64,000 nt of DNA from Terebella lapidaria. Its lineage: Eukaryota > Annelida > Polychaeta > Terebellida > Terebellidae. Position 1 is the stretch's first letter. Each line of letters starts with the position of its first letter. The stretch covers positions 4,092,001-4,156,000 of the forward strand of contig OX424561.1 of NCBI GenBank assembly GCA_949152475.1, read 5' to 3'. The position numbers and the translations under genes were made by a program. Positions 36,416-48,400 of this stretch are shown here, piece after piece. Under the pieces are notes generated by a model, which had not been told where the DNA came from, ran no database searches, and saw only the letters and a list, made by a program, of their open reading frames with translations.

Positions 36416-36583
36416 ATGGCGGCCGACCCCCCGCGAAGGAAGAGGAAAGTCATGAGCGAGGTATTATTTGCAGCCGGCAGCCATAGGCCGTTTCTAACTT
36501 GGTTTCGCCATGTTGAACTTGATATTTTAACGGACATCGGCTCATATATTTCGGTGTTTTGTCGGCGAAGAGTGACATATCAG
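36416..36583 (+). CDS. Orphan first-exon candidate with basic nuclear-localisation motif
   Basis: An ATG in good context (ACAATGGCGGCC) opens 56 codons ending at a donor CATATCAG/GTAAAT. The start reads MAADPPRRKRKVMSEV, including a basic PPRRKRKV cluster like a nuclear-localisation signal. No matching downstream exon is found before the transposon nest. Joined to the INO80 start exon (acceptor ending 57296) its frame would not match INO80, so it could only be 5' leader of that gene, or it belongs to another gene. Confidence 0.3.
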
Positions 36584-37119
36584 GTAAATATAGTAATTCG
36601 GATGTCAACCAACAACATGTCTGTGGTCATTTTACTGAAATTGTCCTCAAATTGTTGGCATATCTTTCGAAATGCGGTTGTTTGGATTGAAATTGAAATA
36701 CACTCCAGTAAACTGGTAATCCAGAGGAAACCGAGCACACGTGTACGGAAATTTAGCATGGTACTTGGCTTCTAATTCATGCCTGTACTGCGTGGGTATG
36801 CCTTATTTACTCGCATAGAATGTGTGCCATGGTCTGGAAATAAAATTCGTCTGCTAAATTTCAGTACAGTGGTCAGTGCTGAACGAGCAATGAGACTGTA
36901 TGTGAGTAGAGCTGCATGCAGGCATCTAACATTAACCAGATTAACAGCTAAAGACCAGCAAGCATTCATTGTAGGCCATCACAACTAGATTCAGATCATC
37001 GATGATTGTATTATCGATACTTGATTCAATATCGTGGTGGGATCTCTGGTCGGCAGTGTACCATCCATCGGCCCTACTAATAAAAGCACCTGTAAACTTA
37101 TCAAAAGATTGGTCAAGCC

Positions 37120-37570
37120 CAGGGATGGGGTCAAGTACAGATTGTCAAATACAAATACTGAAAGCCAAATTCAAATACAAATACACACTCCCAGAGCCGA
37201 CCAAATACGAATACAAATACATTTCTTCAAATACAAATACAAATGCAAATATTTATTTCTTAGTCATCCGTCGTTTTTGAGTCATATTTTTGACGCATTC
37301 AGTGGGCTTTTTTGTCTCTGTCATAAATTTCCCCTTCAGCTCATTATCGTTGGTTATCTGATTTACATCTACACAAGAAAATATAAGTTACGCGACAAAA
37401 AAATTCACTTCTGTGTATTTGACTATTTGATTCCAAATACATCAAATACAGTCCTCAAATACAAATTCAAATACAAATACGCCAGTACTGAAATTGCCAA
37501 ATACAAATACGAGATTTAGTGTATTTCAAATACAAATACAAATGCAAATAGGTATTTGACCCCATCCCTG
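37120..37570. mobile_element. hAT-like MITE, copy 2
   Basis: 451 bp with ends CAGGGATGGGGTCAA and TTGACCCCATCCCTG. It is flanked by a perfect 8-bp duplication GTCAAGCC at 37112-37119 and 37571-37578. It matches the element at 155-564 in reverse orientation. Non-coding, rich in CAAATACAAATA words. Confidence 0.85.
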
Positions 37571-37775
37571 GTCAAGCCTAGACCCTTCTAAGCTTGAACA
37601 GTCCTTGAATGAAGCCCACAGGTTAAACATACTTCTCATAAACAATGTCCAATCATCAGGTACAGGGCCGATCAAAGGTACTCTGACGCTAACCATGTAC
37701 AAGATATACTGTAGCGATAGGGTCTCGACTATAGAAATGTGCATAATGCAGATGATGTGATCGATGATCTAATAT

Positions 37776-37807
37776 CAGAAATACATAAGAGAGAGAAATG
37801 TACAGCT
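37776..37807 (+). repeat. Left 32-bp terminal inverted repeat of P-like element
   Basis: Exact reverse complement of 57087-57118. Preceded by the CTAATAT target duplication. Confidence 0.9.
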
Positions 37808-38730
37808 TCATTGACCGGAGTTTTCTGTAAAATCACAGTTTTTAAATCAGCATTACACAAAAACTTAAACACATATTTTTGTTTTAAGAACACCTGTGTG
37901 GACCTTTATCTTCCTTCTTTCAAAAGAGGGGTGTACTGATTTTTTAGGACCAATAGTTTTCACACTATATTGAGCAGAGTTGACCCACCCTCCTACAATT
38001 TATAACACCTTTCGCCAGGCTAAAGCGTCCGTCTGACGGGGGTTCCCGGGGAACAGACACGCTCTCTGGAGTAAAGACATGAATATTCACAAAAGTCCGG
38101 CTCCAAGGTTTATTTTTAGAAGCGTGGGATCCTACATGCAAATGAGGTAGCTGAGCTGGCAGTGAGCAGTGGCTGGGTTGATAATCTCCTGACACATGTT
38201 GTAGCGAACTAACAAACAGAAGAGGGTCAGTCTGGTGGTGTAGATGCGGCTGCCGAGGTCCCAGAGCAATAAAAATGTAGCACTTGTACTGGTGTTTGGG
38301 TTTTTTTTTATCACAGAAGCAATAATTATAGAGTGTGATACAGCTTTGACACTTGCCTGAGAAAAAACAAAAGTGCGTAAACTTAATAAAGATTAGCTTT
38401 GACACTGTGATGATAAAAAACAAAGTGGCTCCTTGATTGATTTGATAATCCAGGTTTTAAACCGTTTCAGTGTGTGGGTTTATCATGTTATCTACATCTA
38501 CATTTTTGTGGCTCACTGACCGCAAATAATACTTTGAAGCATATTTACTGTGCCTTCCGGGTTTGAATTCCTCCTGTTTCCTTCAGCATTCTGAAGTTAT
38601 ACATTCGTCAGGAAGTTTCTGCATTCGTGCGAGTTTTGATTTTTGGATATATATACACACGTATTTATTTTATGTGTTTTACATTTTGTTTATTTGATGA
38701 AAAGTGAAGAAATGGAAAATATTTCTTGGA
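37808..38730. other. 5' non-coding part of the P-like element
   Basis: No coding sequence seen before the transposase ATG. It presumably holds the promoter and 5' leader of that gene. Confidence 0.4.
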
Positions 38731-41700
38731 ATGGCTTCATCTTCAGTTCAAAGTCAGACTGAAACAGGACTAAAGTCAGACCTCAAAGCTGTAGAAAATA
38801 ATATATTTTTAGGATACAAACATTTGCAAGTGCGACATCTATTCTTTGGGAAAAAAAGCCAAGGACAATCACTGGAAGTTTCCCGTAAAAAAGCCGACAT
38901 TCCACGAGAGAAAGGGGGCCCGATTACAATAGCAAAAATTTTAGTATTTGACACTGGTGTTGCCGAATTTTCCGTGGCCGGTGATGTGGAAGAAACTTTT
39001 ATTGCATATTCCGCCGAGAATGATGAAGCAATTTCATTGAGCAACATTTTTCGTGAAAACTTAGATAAACTATCAAATGACTTTGTTTTTTGCTGTGGGA
39101 TTGATGAGAAGGACGTAAGAACCTGTTGCCCTGGTATTGGCTATGGAGGAAAACGGATTGTGCAAAAACAATATCCTTTCACTAGACTAGTGTCCAACAA
39201 CTGTTTGGGATGGTTTCGCTTGCGAACAAAAAGCAGTTTACGTGAACGTGAAGACGCCGAAACATGCAGTTTACCTTGTCCTCAGTGCAACAAAGTATAC
39301 CGACAATTACGTTTTGAATCAAAGAAATTTCAGGCTGATATCGTGACCACAAGGAAACGTCGTGTGCAGCCGGACTCGCATTATCCAGTGTCACTGCTGA
39401 GTCCCGCAAGCAAGAAAAGACGCTTTCATAATTTGCGGGCGGAAAAATTAAGGACAAATTTGAAAATAAAACACCTACTACATAAGTTAGAGAAGTACAA
39501 CTTGGAATTGTGTGATGAACAAAGTCAAGAGTTCAGCCAATTTCTCAACCAAGTGAAGGACAGTGACTTGGATCAGATTTGCGAGGAAGTTTCAGAAAGC
39601 AGTAACAAAGATATTTCGGATACTCTTCGCGCAGCTTTTGAAGCCGACCAGACACGCAACAGTAAGTTGAGTCATGCATTACTAGCTTTAATCAGAAATA
39701 CATCTCTCTTATGTATTTCTGCTTTAATTCAATTGATCCTGTGGCCCATGCATGTTTTCACTGCCCCTGAGATCGATAAATGACGAGGTTACTTTCAAGT
39801 TTCATGGGCATAAGTAACCGTATATTCATATTTCCTCTTTACCATGTTTAAATGGTCTACTGATTTTGCCTTGGGGTCTATATTTGGCTTTCATAGGTTT
39901 TATCATAACTGGGCAATATTTTAGGAAGAATATATGCATGTTACCTGAAATACGTATACCATATTGGTTTCAATAGTAGTACATGCCCTAAAAGTAGAAC
40001 GCTCTCTTTTTTCTAAAAATTTTTTTCGATTTTTGTAACTTTGTACTTCACATAATATCTTCTCAATAAAATCTTGGAATGTTCCAATCCACATATTTAT
40101 GTTATGTGAATCATAATCAATGTTATTGAAGGCTCTAGGTGTATTATTCAGTGATTTTCCTAAATTTGACCTCAATTAAATTTCACTTCATTTTTGTGTG
40201 CGCTGCTACAGGAGGTCTTGCTTTGGCAGGCCCAGCTAATATTAGGACCAAAACGATAGATGAATTTATTATATTGGGGATCAATTTGAAGAGATACTTT
40301 AAATTTCAAAATAAAACTTTATTGAGTAATTTATGATGATGCTTCAATTCTGAATTACAGAGAATGGAAATGCAGGGAATCGATGGAGTATGACCACATA
40401 CCGCATTGGTGAGTTTTAAAAATACGTACTATTATATGTTAGTATCATACAAATTTATTTTAATAGAGTCACTGCCTTGTCACTGCCCGTGAGCACCTAC
40501 GAATACTAGGTTTTTGGACTTTATCCTTTACAGCTCTGTCTATATACTCCCGAAGTCCTGCTGCTTATGATGCTCTTAGGAGTTGGAGTATATTCCAATT
40601 ACCCAGTAAAAGCTCGTTAAAACAGTTTACCACCACCTTACTCCATGGCCGAGGACCCTACTATGATTTTTTGGCTGACCAGAGAAAGCGGTATTTGGCT
40701 TTCACAGACGAAACAGTAGAGAAAGGCAAGGCCAAACCACTGTGTGAAGGTGTCCTCATCTTGGATGAGGTAAAAGTGGTAGGGAAAGTGGCTTGGAATT
40801 CCAAGTCGGGAAAGCTGTGTGGGGTGATCATGGAGGAGGGGGAATATGCTTCACTGGTGGACATCTATGATGACCTGAACGCGACCGACGATGTGCCAAA
40901 GCCAGCGGAGTATTTTCTCCAGTTTCTCTGGCGCGACTTGACATCAAATTTCGATGTAATCGGTCCCCACTATTCCACACATAGCACCATGGACAGTACT
41001 TTCCTGCACACCTGCCTCATGGACGCCCTAGGAGCATTCCAAGCATACAGTTTCAAAGTGAGTGTATATTGACTGTCATTTTTTTTACAAGATTAAATAT
41101 ACTGAAGGATCTACACGCATTCTTATAATTTACAAGTTGCAAGATAAATGCTATGACAATTGATGACCTGCCCACACAATCGCCATTGTCCACCTTTTAA
41201 TATCACTACAAAGGCACATGTACTCGTGCAATGAGGATTGTGATTCTAGGGGTCCTTTGCAGGTTTCAGCTCTTGTTATGGATGGAGCCAGTTCTAACTT
41301 GACCCTCGCTAAGGTCCTGACCGGAGCCGGGAAAGGTGCATATGGATTCGCAAAGGACGCCACTGATCCACATGAAGTGAAGCCCTGGTTCAGGAATCCC
41401 CACCATCCTGATGGGCTCATCCATATCCTGATTTGCCCAACACACCAGGTACATATACTAGTAATATATTCCATTTCATTTGACTGGATCTGGCTGAAAC
41501 AAAAATTGTTAATTCCCATATAATTTATGTCATTTGTCCTCCAAATACAACAATATTATTGAAAATAAGTTATTTGAGCGAACATATTACTCTATCAGAT
41601 ATGTACAGTGAATTGGGTATTATTACACCAGTGTTCTTGTTTTCAGATGAAGAACCTCATCAATCAATTGTGGGCGTCTAATGACAATCGACCAAAATCG

Positions 41701-43405
41701 TTTGTTACCGGAGATGGGAAGACCAGGTTTGGCTGGAAAAGCATTTCAGACATGTGGGAGCGTGAGAAGGTCAGGAGGGACAACAACCAAGTTAGACTGG
41801 TGCCTGACTTAATTCAGTCCTACATAGAACGAGATGCTTGGACAAAGCTAAATGTCAAACCTGCCAAAGTAATGCAGGTAAGCCGAAATCTGGTATGGTA
41901 TTATGTATTTTGTCCTGTACAATGGTTGGATGTCAAGATTTCGTTAGAATATATTGAAAGCTGATCACTCTGAGAGGCATTTGATTCGAATTTGCATCAG
42001 CATTTAACCTGATCATGACTGTGGTGCTGACTGACTCTTCATGTTTTCAGCAACAGCCTGTGTTGGCTGAGCTATACAGCTACGCCAATCCTGACGGGAC
42101 TGAACCACCGGAAGACAAGGACCAGGTCATGGCGACCCGTCAGTACTTACAAGCTGTGCATGACATGTTTGAGAAGGGGTTTCTCAACAGCCTTCCCTAT
42201 GGTCAGTCCAGGATCCGGGACTTGCAAAGCCCTGTGCTGTCATCCATTCGGACAGGATTTGCGTACTTCAAAACATGGTGCAACCAACTGCGTCATCAAT
42301 GTAAGTTCAAACAAAAAAAATAACAAATTTTCTACGCATGTGCAAATTAATTACTGATGAATCAATGCTGAAAATCAAATTGTGATAACATAAAATTGGA
42401 TTAAATAAAAGTAAAAATCTGTACCTCTCTGCATCAGTGATCCATGCAATATTGTCGAGTTACAATCTATATGCATGGATGTGCACCAATGCACTGTCAT
42501 CGGACGTTATAGATCTCTGCATTTAGTTAATTCATCAGGTTTACTTTCAATCCAGATCCTGACATCAAAATGACTTGGTCCCAAGAAAAGCGCTTCATAT
42601 CTTGGCAGGTATGTCATACACGTAATCAAAGATACAAATATGATATAGGAGAGATGTATTTTTTTGCATAAACTTTAATCAATGATCCTCAAATATGCAA
42701 TAGTATGCTGTATGTATTTTCAGATACGTAATTCTGACATACACTGTAATTTACACGGTGTCACAACCAATGTACACAAATCAGCGATAATTTGAAAATT
42801 CAATGATCACGATGCCAATGCTTTTTGCAGACTTACGACCTGCTACGTCTTTGCGTCTATTCTTTTGAGCACTTCTGCCAACACTTCCTGCAAATCCACG
42901 AGGGATATTACCTTGTTCCCTTGAAGCTGAATGGCAGTGCAGTTGAAACGTTATTCAGCCAATTCAAATATACATCAGGTACACATAGGTTGAATTTATC
43001 AGGTCACCAATAATAATGTGATTAGTTAAAACACTAGGAGGCGTAGAAGAATGTGCAACATAATTTTTTTTATTTACCCACTCACTCACTCATAGGTCCA
43101 CCAAATTACAAACAACTGAAAGTGTGGACATGATGACAAATTAGTTCCATTCCATGCGTACTTAATGTTGATATTGTACTATTTCAGGTGGCAAATTGAC
43201 ATCACTGAATTACGCAGCAGCTAAACGATCAATCATGCTTCGCCGAGACATCCATGGTAATCATCCGTCCGGGAAGCATGGCCGAGATATGGACCTATAC
43301 ACACACAACGTTGGGTTACGGCGCGGAAGGCCAGGTCCGGAAAAGGGAGCTGCTCGGTCACTATCGTACTCCAAAAGCCAGAACACTGGCGGGACAAGTC
43401 AATGA
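38731..43405 (+). CDS. P-element/THAP9-like transposase
   Basis: Nine exons join in frame with GT/AG borders: 38731-39661, 40361-40408, 40534-41057, 41263-41448, 41647-41877, 42051-42300, 42556-42608, 42831-42978 and 43188-43405. They give an uninterrupted protein of 862 residues. The long N-terminal region has a CxxC-type segment (CSLPCPQC) and is otherwise unfamiliar; no THAP zinc finger is evident. From about residue 327 an RNase H-like core resembles P/THAP9 transposases: SPAAYDALR, LILDEVKV (Asp404), VMDGASSN (Asp508), CPTHQMKNL (about 560-567) and a late LNGSAVETLFSQFK (Glu780). It would cut and rejoin the element ends in the nucleus. The open frame in all exons suggests recent function. 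Assignment to the P superfamily rests on motif order and TIR/TSD size. Confidence 0.8.
39686..39728 (+). other. P-like excision footprint
   Basis: Eleven bases of the left TIR tip (CAGAAATACAT) are joined directly to 18-19 bases of the right TIR tip (CTCTCTTATGTATTTCTG). They lie between two copies of the 7-bp sequence CTTTAAT (39686-39692 and 39722-39728). P transposase is known to cut 17 bases inside the element ends and leave such scars. It lies in intron 1, 24 bases past the donor. Confidence 0.8.
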
Positions 43406-43417
43406 GACAGTCACCTT

Positions 43418-44501
43418 TTATCCCTTCTTGTGCTTTTTAGCAGGTTTGCCTGCTCTTTGAGTCTTGACTCCAACAACATGTGTGAGTTTTTCTCTTAGGG
43501 TGCCACCACCCTTCGAACGATGACCTTTTTGCTCAGCGCTGCGTTCTGTGCCACCTTTTATGAACCCCCCGATTCTGGCATGGACATACTTTCGAATGAA
43601 GGTGGAAATGACTGTCTTGGTTGCCTCTGATGTGACGAGCTCTGTTTTGAAGTGGCACATGAACATGTCCAACAAATGTGGTAGTTTTTCAACACTTTTC
43701 CTGGCCATCTAAAAGATAATCATTCAAATGCTCTATTACAACACTGAAATACATATAAAAAACAAATAATTTTTCCACTAAAATATTATATTATCAATAT
43801 GTATATGTGTGTGATTATGTACGTGACACTATTCTGACATATGTATATCTACTCACTGTAACAATGTGTTTTCCACGTCTGCCGATATTCGCAAATTCTT
43901 GTCGGAGGCATTTGTCAAGGCACCTCAATGCCGGCAAGAAATCTCTGCGCAAAATATACAGTCCACCCTCATCTCGACAAGCTTGCTCAACTGGTACAAA
44001 TGTTGACCTCTTATCGCAGACTATCATTTGTGCCAAAGGTTTCAATAAAATCCCGTATTTCGCTCGATTTCGCCTGTAAAGACGAAACATTTGGCCGACA
44101 CATGCACTGCCGAGGACCAATAGTCCAGAATCTGATTGTTCTTGTATTTGTTTGAGTGGCAGACTGCTGATACCAGTGTCTTTCTCGAGGAAAACAAATG
44201 CATATTTCCCTACTGCTTGCAACAGTGTGCACAAATGATGAGTTCCATTTTCATTACTGTCAACCAAATCGGAGTATTCTGGACTGGCAGATAAATCCGT
44301 CAGGAAATTTGTCCATTCGATTTGTTTGGAAAGTGCTTGATCTTGTTTCTTGAATTTTCTGCAGAGTTCGGTATGCTTGACACAAAGCTTCTCACAAAGA
44401 GGTTTAACATTTGATTTCAGATGCAACCAGATGTGTTCACGACTTGAAAAACAGTTTATATGTCCTTCTGATTCAGTATTTTGAATAATATATTGTTCCA
44501 T
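43418..44501 (-). CDS. Second gene of the P-like element, function unknown
   Basis: Two exons on the minus strand (43857-44501 and 43418-43708) join in frame at good splice sites (ATTGTTACA/GTGAGT and TCTTTTAG/ATG) to give 311 residues. Its stop lies 12 bp from the stop of the transposase gene, so the two are convergent. The protein is Lys/Arg-rich at its C-terminus (PAKKHKKG). It has Cys and His residues scattered through the N-terminal half, but no motif I recognise. It may help DNA binding or regulate transposition; that is a guess. The nested element is inserted 338 bp upstream of the ATG, so its promoter is probably separated from the rest of its 5' region. Confidence 0.6.
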
Positions 44502-44838
44502 TGTTCATGTTGTTATATGGTCAGCTGCACCAGAAAAACATATACACATAATAAATTCATGATAACTCAACATTTTTGCCTCCTGTATTTTTTCCACAAA
44601 TGTGCTCAAGGTAGATACAGTTAACTGAAAGCCTGTTTTTGAAGAATGATCAGTCTAGCCCCGTCATACTTCATCTCACTTTTTCGAGTTTATAACAGCC
44701 GAATGTATTTCTGTTAACATGGTACTACTGCCAGAGCTCTAATGAAAAAACAAAACAAAAAAACTATAAAGGGGTCTGACAGCAATAAATCTGTCAAAAA
44801 CCGGATGAGACACTGTGGTGGCATTTAGCGGGAAAGAG

Positions 44839-44847
44839 GGTTCATAC
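44839..44847 (+). repeat. 9-bp target site duplication, left copy
   Basis: GGTTCATAC, repeated exactly at 56526-56534, on the outer side of the 294/295-bp inverted repeats. Confidence 0.9.
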
Positions 44848-45141
44848 TAGATCCAGAGTACCCCACTCTCGAGCGCGAAGCGCGAGTGGGATACAGCACC
44901 GCCATGACATCAGTGAGTCACCCCTCAACATATCGAACGTGACCAAGAAAAATACACCGTGACCAGAGTTCTAGTGCCGATGTATCTTCTCTTTGATGTC
45001 TTGTCTATTAATTCATGCAATCATATTGGCTGGTACTTACCTCTCACTCCAGATGTATAGCGTATTTCAATTTCAAACCAACATCACAACTGCCGGGTTT
45101 CCATTTGCCCACTACTGCGCATGCGCTTCCAAATTCCCCGG
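44848..45141 (+). repeat. Left terminal inverted repeat of the 11.68-kb element
   Basis: Reverse complement of 56231-56525 with about 99% identity. It probably also serves as promoter region for the putative transposase gene that starts 275 bp further on. Confidence 0.93.
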
Positions 45142-45415
45142 TTTCGATAGTACCGTACTTGAGCGTGTTTTTTTCCGAGTGTAGTTTTTCCGAGGGAAAA
45201 TTATATGAACCTATTATTATCATCCATTGTGTCCAATGAATGTTTCGATACTTATACACGCATACAAATAGCTACAGGAATACGGAAATGCTTTGACATA
45301 AATTACGAGGTGTAAATTGCAACACGTACACACATCGGTTTCAACACAAATATATTCACGCTTTTGCACATTGTACGGTTAAATACGTTCATATTCTGAC
45401 TTGCAATGCTGCAAG

Positions 45416-48400
45416 ATGTCAACACAAAGCATGGACACGTGTGTTGGCTGTCTGGAGCCATTTCCTAGGGCAAAAACAGGGTCATTAAGACGATGGTCCC
45501 TGCGTAAAGTTGGCAGCACCCCTTGTGCCAAGCAGTGTTTTCCACATATCATGTCAATGTCTGGGTTTGTGTGTTACACCTGTCGTATGACAGTAACACG
45601 TGTTCAGAAGGCGTACATGAAGCCTAAAGAGTCAGGTTCACCCAGCGAAGGCACACCCCGCAAACATAGTGTGAAGAGAAAGCTGGATGTTACACCGAGG
45701 CGGTGTGTCAAGCCTGCTCGGTTCCAAACTCCCACCTTCAAGCCAAATGCACGACCCATTGAATCTGAAGATACTGTAGATCGTCATTTCAGAGTAATAG
45801 TCATTACTAAACCCAAGTTCAACACAAAACCTCATATGATTTTTGGCGATAACTTCTTTTAGGATGGTCGGATCAATTGGAAATTTTATATGCTTTCATT
45901 TGACACAAAACCATATTTCAGACTTCTGTCTTCGAAAATAAAAAAGTTGGCAATCTACCTTAATGTTAAATGTTGGGCACTAATTGGATCACAGGAATTC
46001 AAGCAATTTTGGGGATTTTATGATTCTTATTCCGCTGAGAAATGTAATATGAGGAAAATTTTTGAGTTAGAAGAATCATACAGGTGTATTCTAATAGAAT
46101 ATCATTCTTACGAAGTACTGTGCAGTGTCATCGAACAAGATGTCAAATTCTGTTAAAACTTGCGAATTTCACGTTTGATGTGAAATGTAACATTGGAGTA
46201 GATTGCCAACTTTTTCAATTTTCAAGATAGAAGTCTGAACTTTGGTGAAAAAATACGGTTTTATGCCAAATGGAAGCAAATAAAATTTCAAATTGATCTG
46301 ATCATACTAAACGAAGTTATCGCCAAAAATCATATGAGGTTTTGTGTTGAACTTGAGTATAACATTAAATTAGCTAGGCCTATGTTGTGTACCCCTCCTG
46401 AGAATGGAGCGGCGGGTTACAAAGGATCAAATATATGGACACGTGTGATACCATCGGCAAGGCCCTTCTGAAGCACTTGAGCGGTCCAAGTCAAATCAAA
46501 CACGAAGTTCCATAAAACCTGTTTATCCTTGCTAATATTTTGATAAAATAGTGTTGATTCGAATTTCCATCTCATCCAGCATAATCCCTCGAGATATTGT
46601 CTTACAAACCTGTTCATTATATCTCAAGACTGTAGACCTATCGTTAAAAAGGGAAAATACCAGTATCCTAGACATCTCAAACCCCAAAAAGAGTATGACG
46701 GGAATTTCAATGATTTGGTCCAAGTCGATGGTGAGTGCGTGCAGCCATATGTGTGGTACATATTACCCTTGTAATCCGGAGGTGGGGAGGGGGTGTGTAT
46801 GAATGAGAGCTGGGTTTGGACATTTGTTAGAATATGCCTATAAACGGCGAGAGAGTCGAGGACACATACAGGAGAAATTAGGTTTTCAAAAAAAAAAAAT
46901 TCCAAGAAGTAAGCTCATTAAAAATATCTTGTCATTTGCCAGAACAAAGCATGCGACTTGATAATGAGCTCGAAATATGCGACCTGCTTCCGGTATCTCA
47001 TTTCTTCATCTGTGGCGGCAAAGGATGCTTTCATTGGGGTTTTCATCTCTACGATGAAGCATGAATTGGCCAGGACAACAGCACGTGACCAAGGGGGTCG
47101 TATAATTTCGATGTCATCCGAACTGTCGATGGAAGAGGTAAAGAGGTATACCGTATACGATGAAATAATAAGAACAAATTATTGAAAAGAAATAAGGCCA
47201 TCGTTTTTTTATTAATTGTTTTACAAACTTTTTTGCTTCAAAGATTTTAAGTCGGCCGGTAGGAAGGAATAAAAATAAAAGATGCTGAAAATGTGTGGTC
47301 GGGCTAATAAAAAAAAAGTGCAACAGTGAATATTTGGTCATTCTGACACTTTCATTTACCAGCGTGTTTGAGCGCATACACTCGCATGTGCGTTTATGTT
47401 GCGCAGAGATACCATGTACGTTTATGTTGCGCAGAAATACCCCTGGGCATAACCAGATCGAAACTCTTTATTATAACAAGTTTTATTTTCACAGTCGTTA
47501 ACAGTTCTGTTACAACCCAACTAAGACGTGGTCTACTAAATTTTCAGCTTAATTTCAATGAATGTATTTGGTGACAGTGAGTAAAATATCGAAATTCAAC
47601 TTGTCTATGTACTGAAATTAATACAATGCAGAAACATCGGGAAAACAACAACACATCAAAACACGTTCTTATCAAAAGCAACAGAAATTATCAGGTATAT
47701 TATATTCATGTCCGTGATATCTGAAAAGAACTATGAACAAATCATTGTGGCAAAACCATTGTCAGAAGCACAGACATATGTATAATCGGTTTGAATTGGT
47801 GAAAAGAGACTATATTCCTTTGCATAACCATTAAAGCAAAGAATGATCCTTTTGATGCTGCACATTTTTATCAGTGTACTTTTTCCAGTCGGTAGGTAAA
47901 ATAAAAATAACAGGAACTGCTGAAATTATTTATTATCGGCCAAATTTACGTGGAGTCGGTGGGTTTGTAAAACAATCTATCAAAAAATAATGGCCTAAAC
48001 GAGAATAGAAACATCTAAATGGAGTTGCTGCATTCTCTATGATGGTCAGTTGGAATCATTTGAGTGGAAGTCAGTATTGGACGAATGTGAGGAGAAACTG
48101 CCCTTCGTCTATGGTGCCCTAAACGGCGTTCTCCCCAGTGTCCAAACTCTAAGTCGGCAGGTGCAGAAGGGCAGAGGTGGCGCGAAAAGGTATACTTGCA
48201 GTATAATTAGCCTCAGCTGGCCTTAGTACGTTTACAAAAGTCAGCTAGCACACAGATATACGTTTGCGTGTTTGTCTATACAGACCAATGAATGACATGG
48301 AGTCCAGTGCGATGCGGGACGCCAGGTTGGGCCTGATGTTATCGGTCACACTGTACTCAGCGAAGCCCAGGGTATACAAGCTGATTCCATCAGTTATATC

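Noticed and set aside
44848-44890. CRISPR-like or terminator hairpin at CTCGAGCGCGAAGCGCGAG
   Set aside because: It is a palindrome at the tip of a transposon TIR, present once at each end, with no repeat-spacer pattern, and this is a eukaryotic genome.
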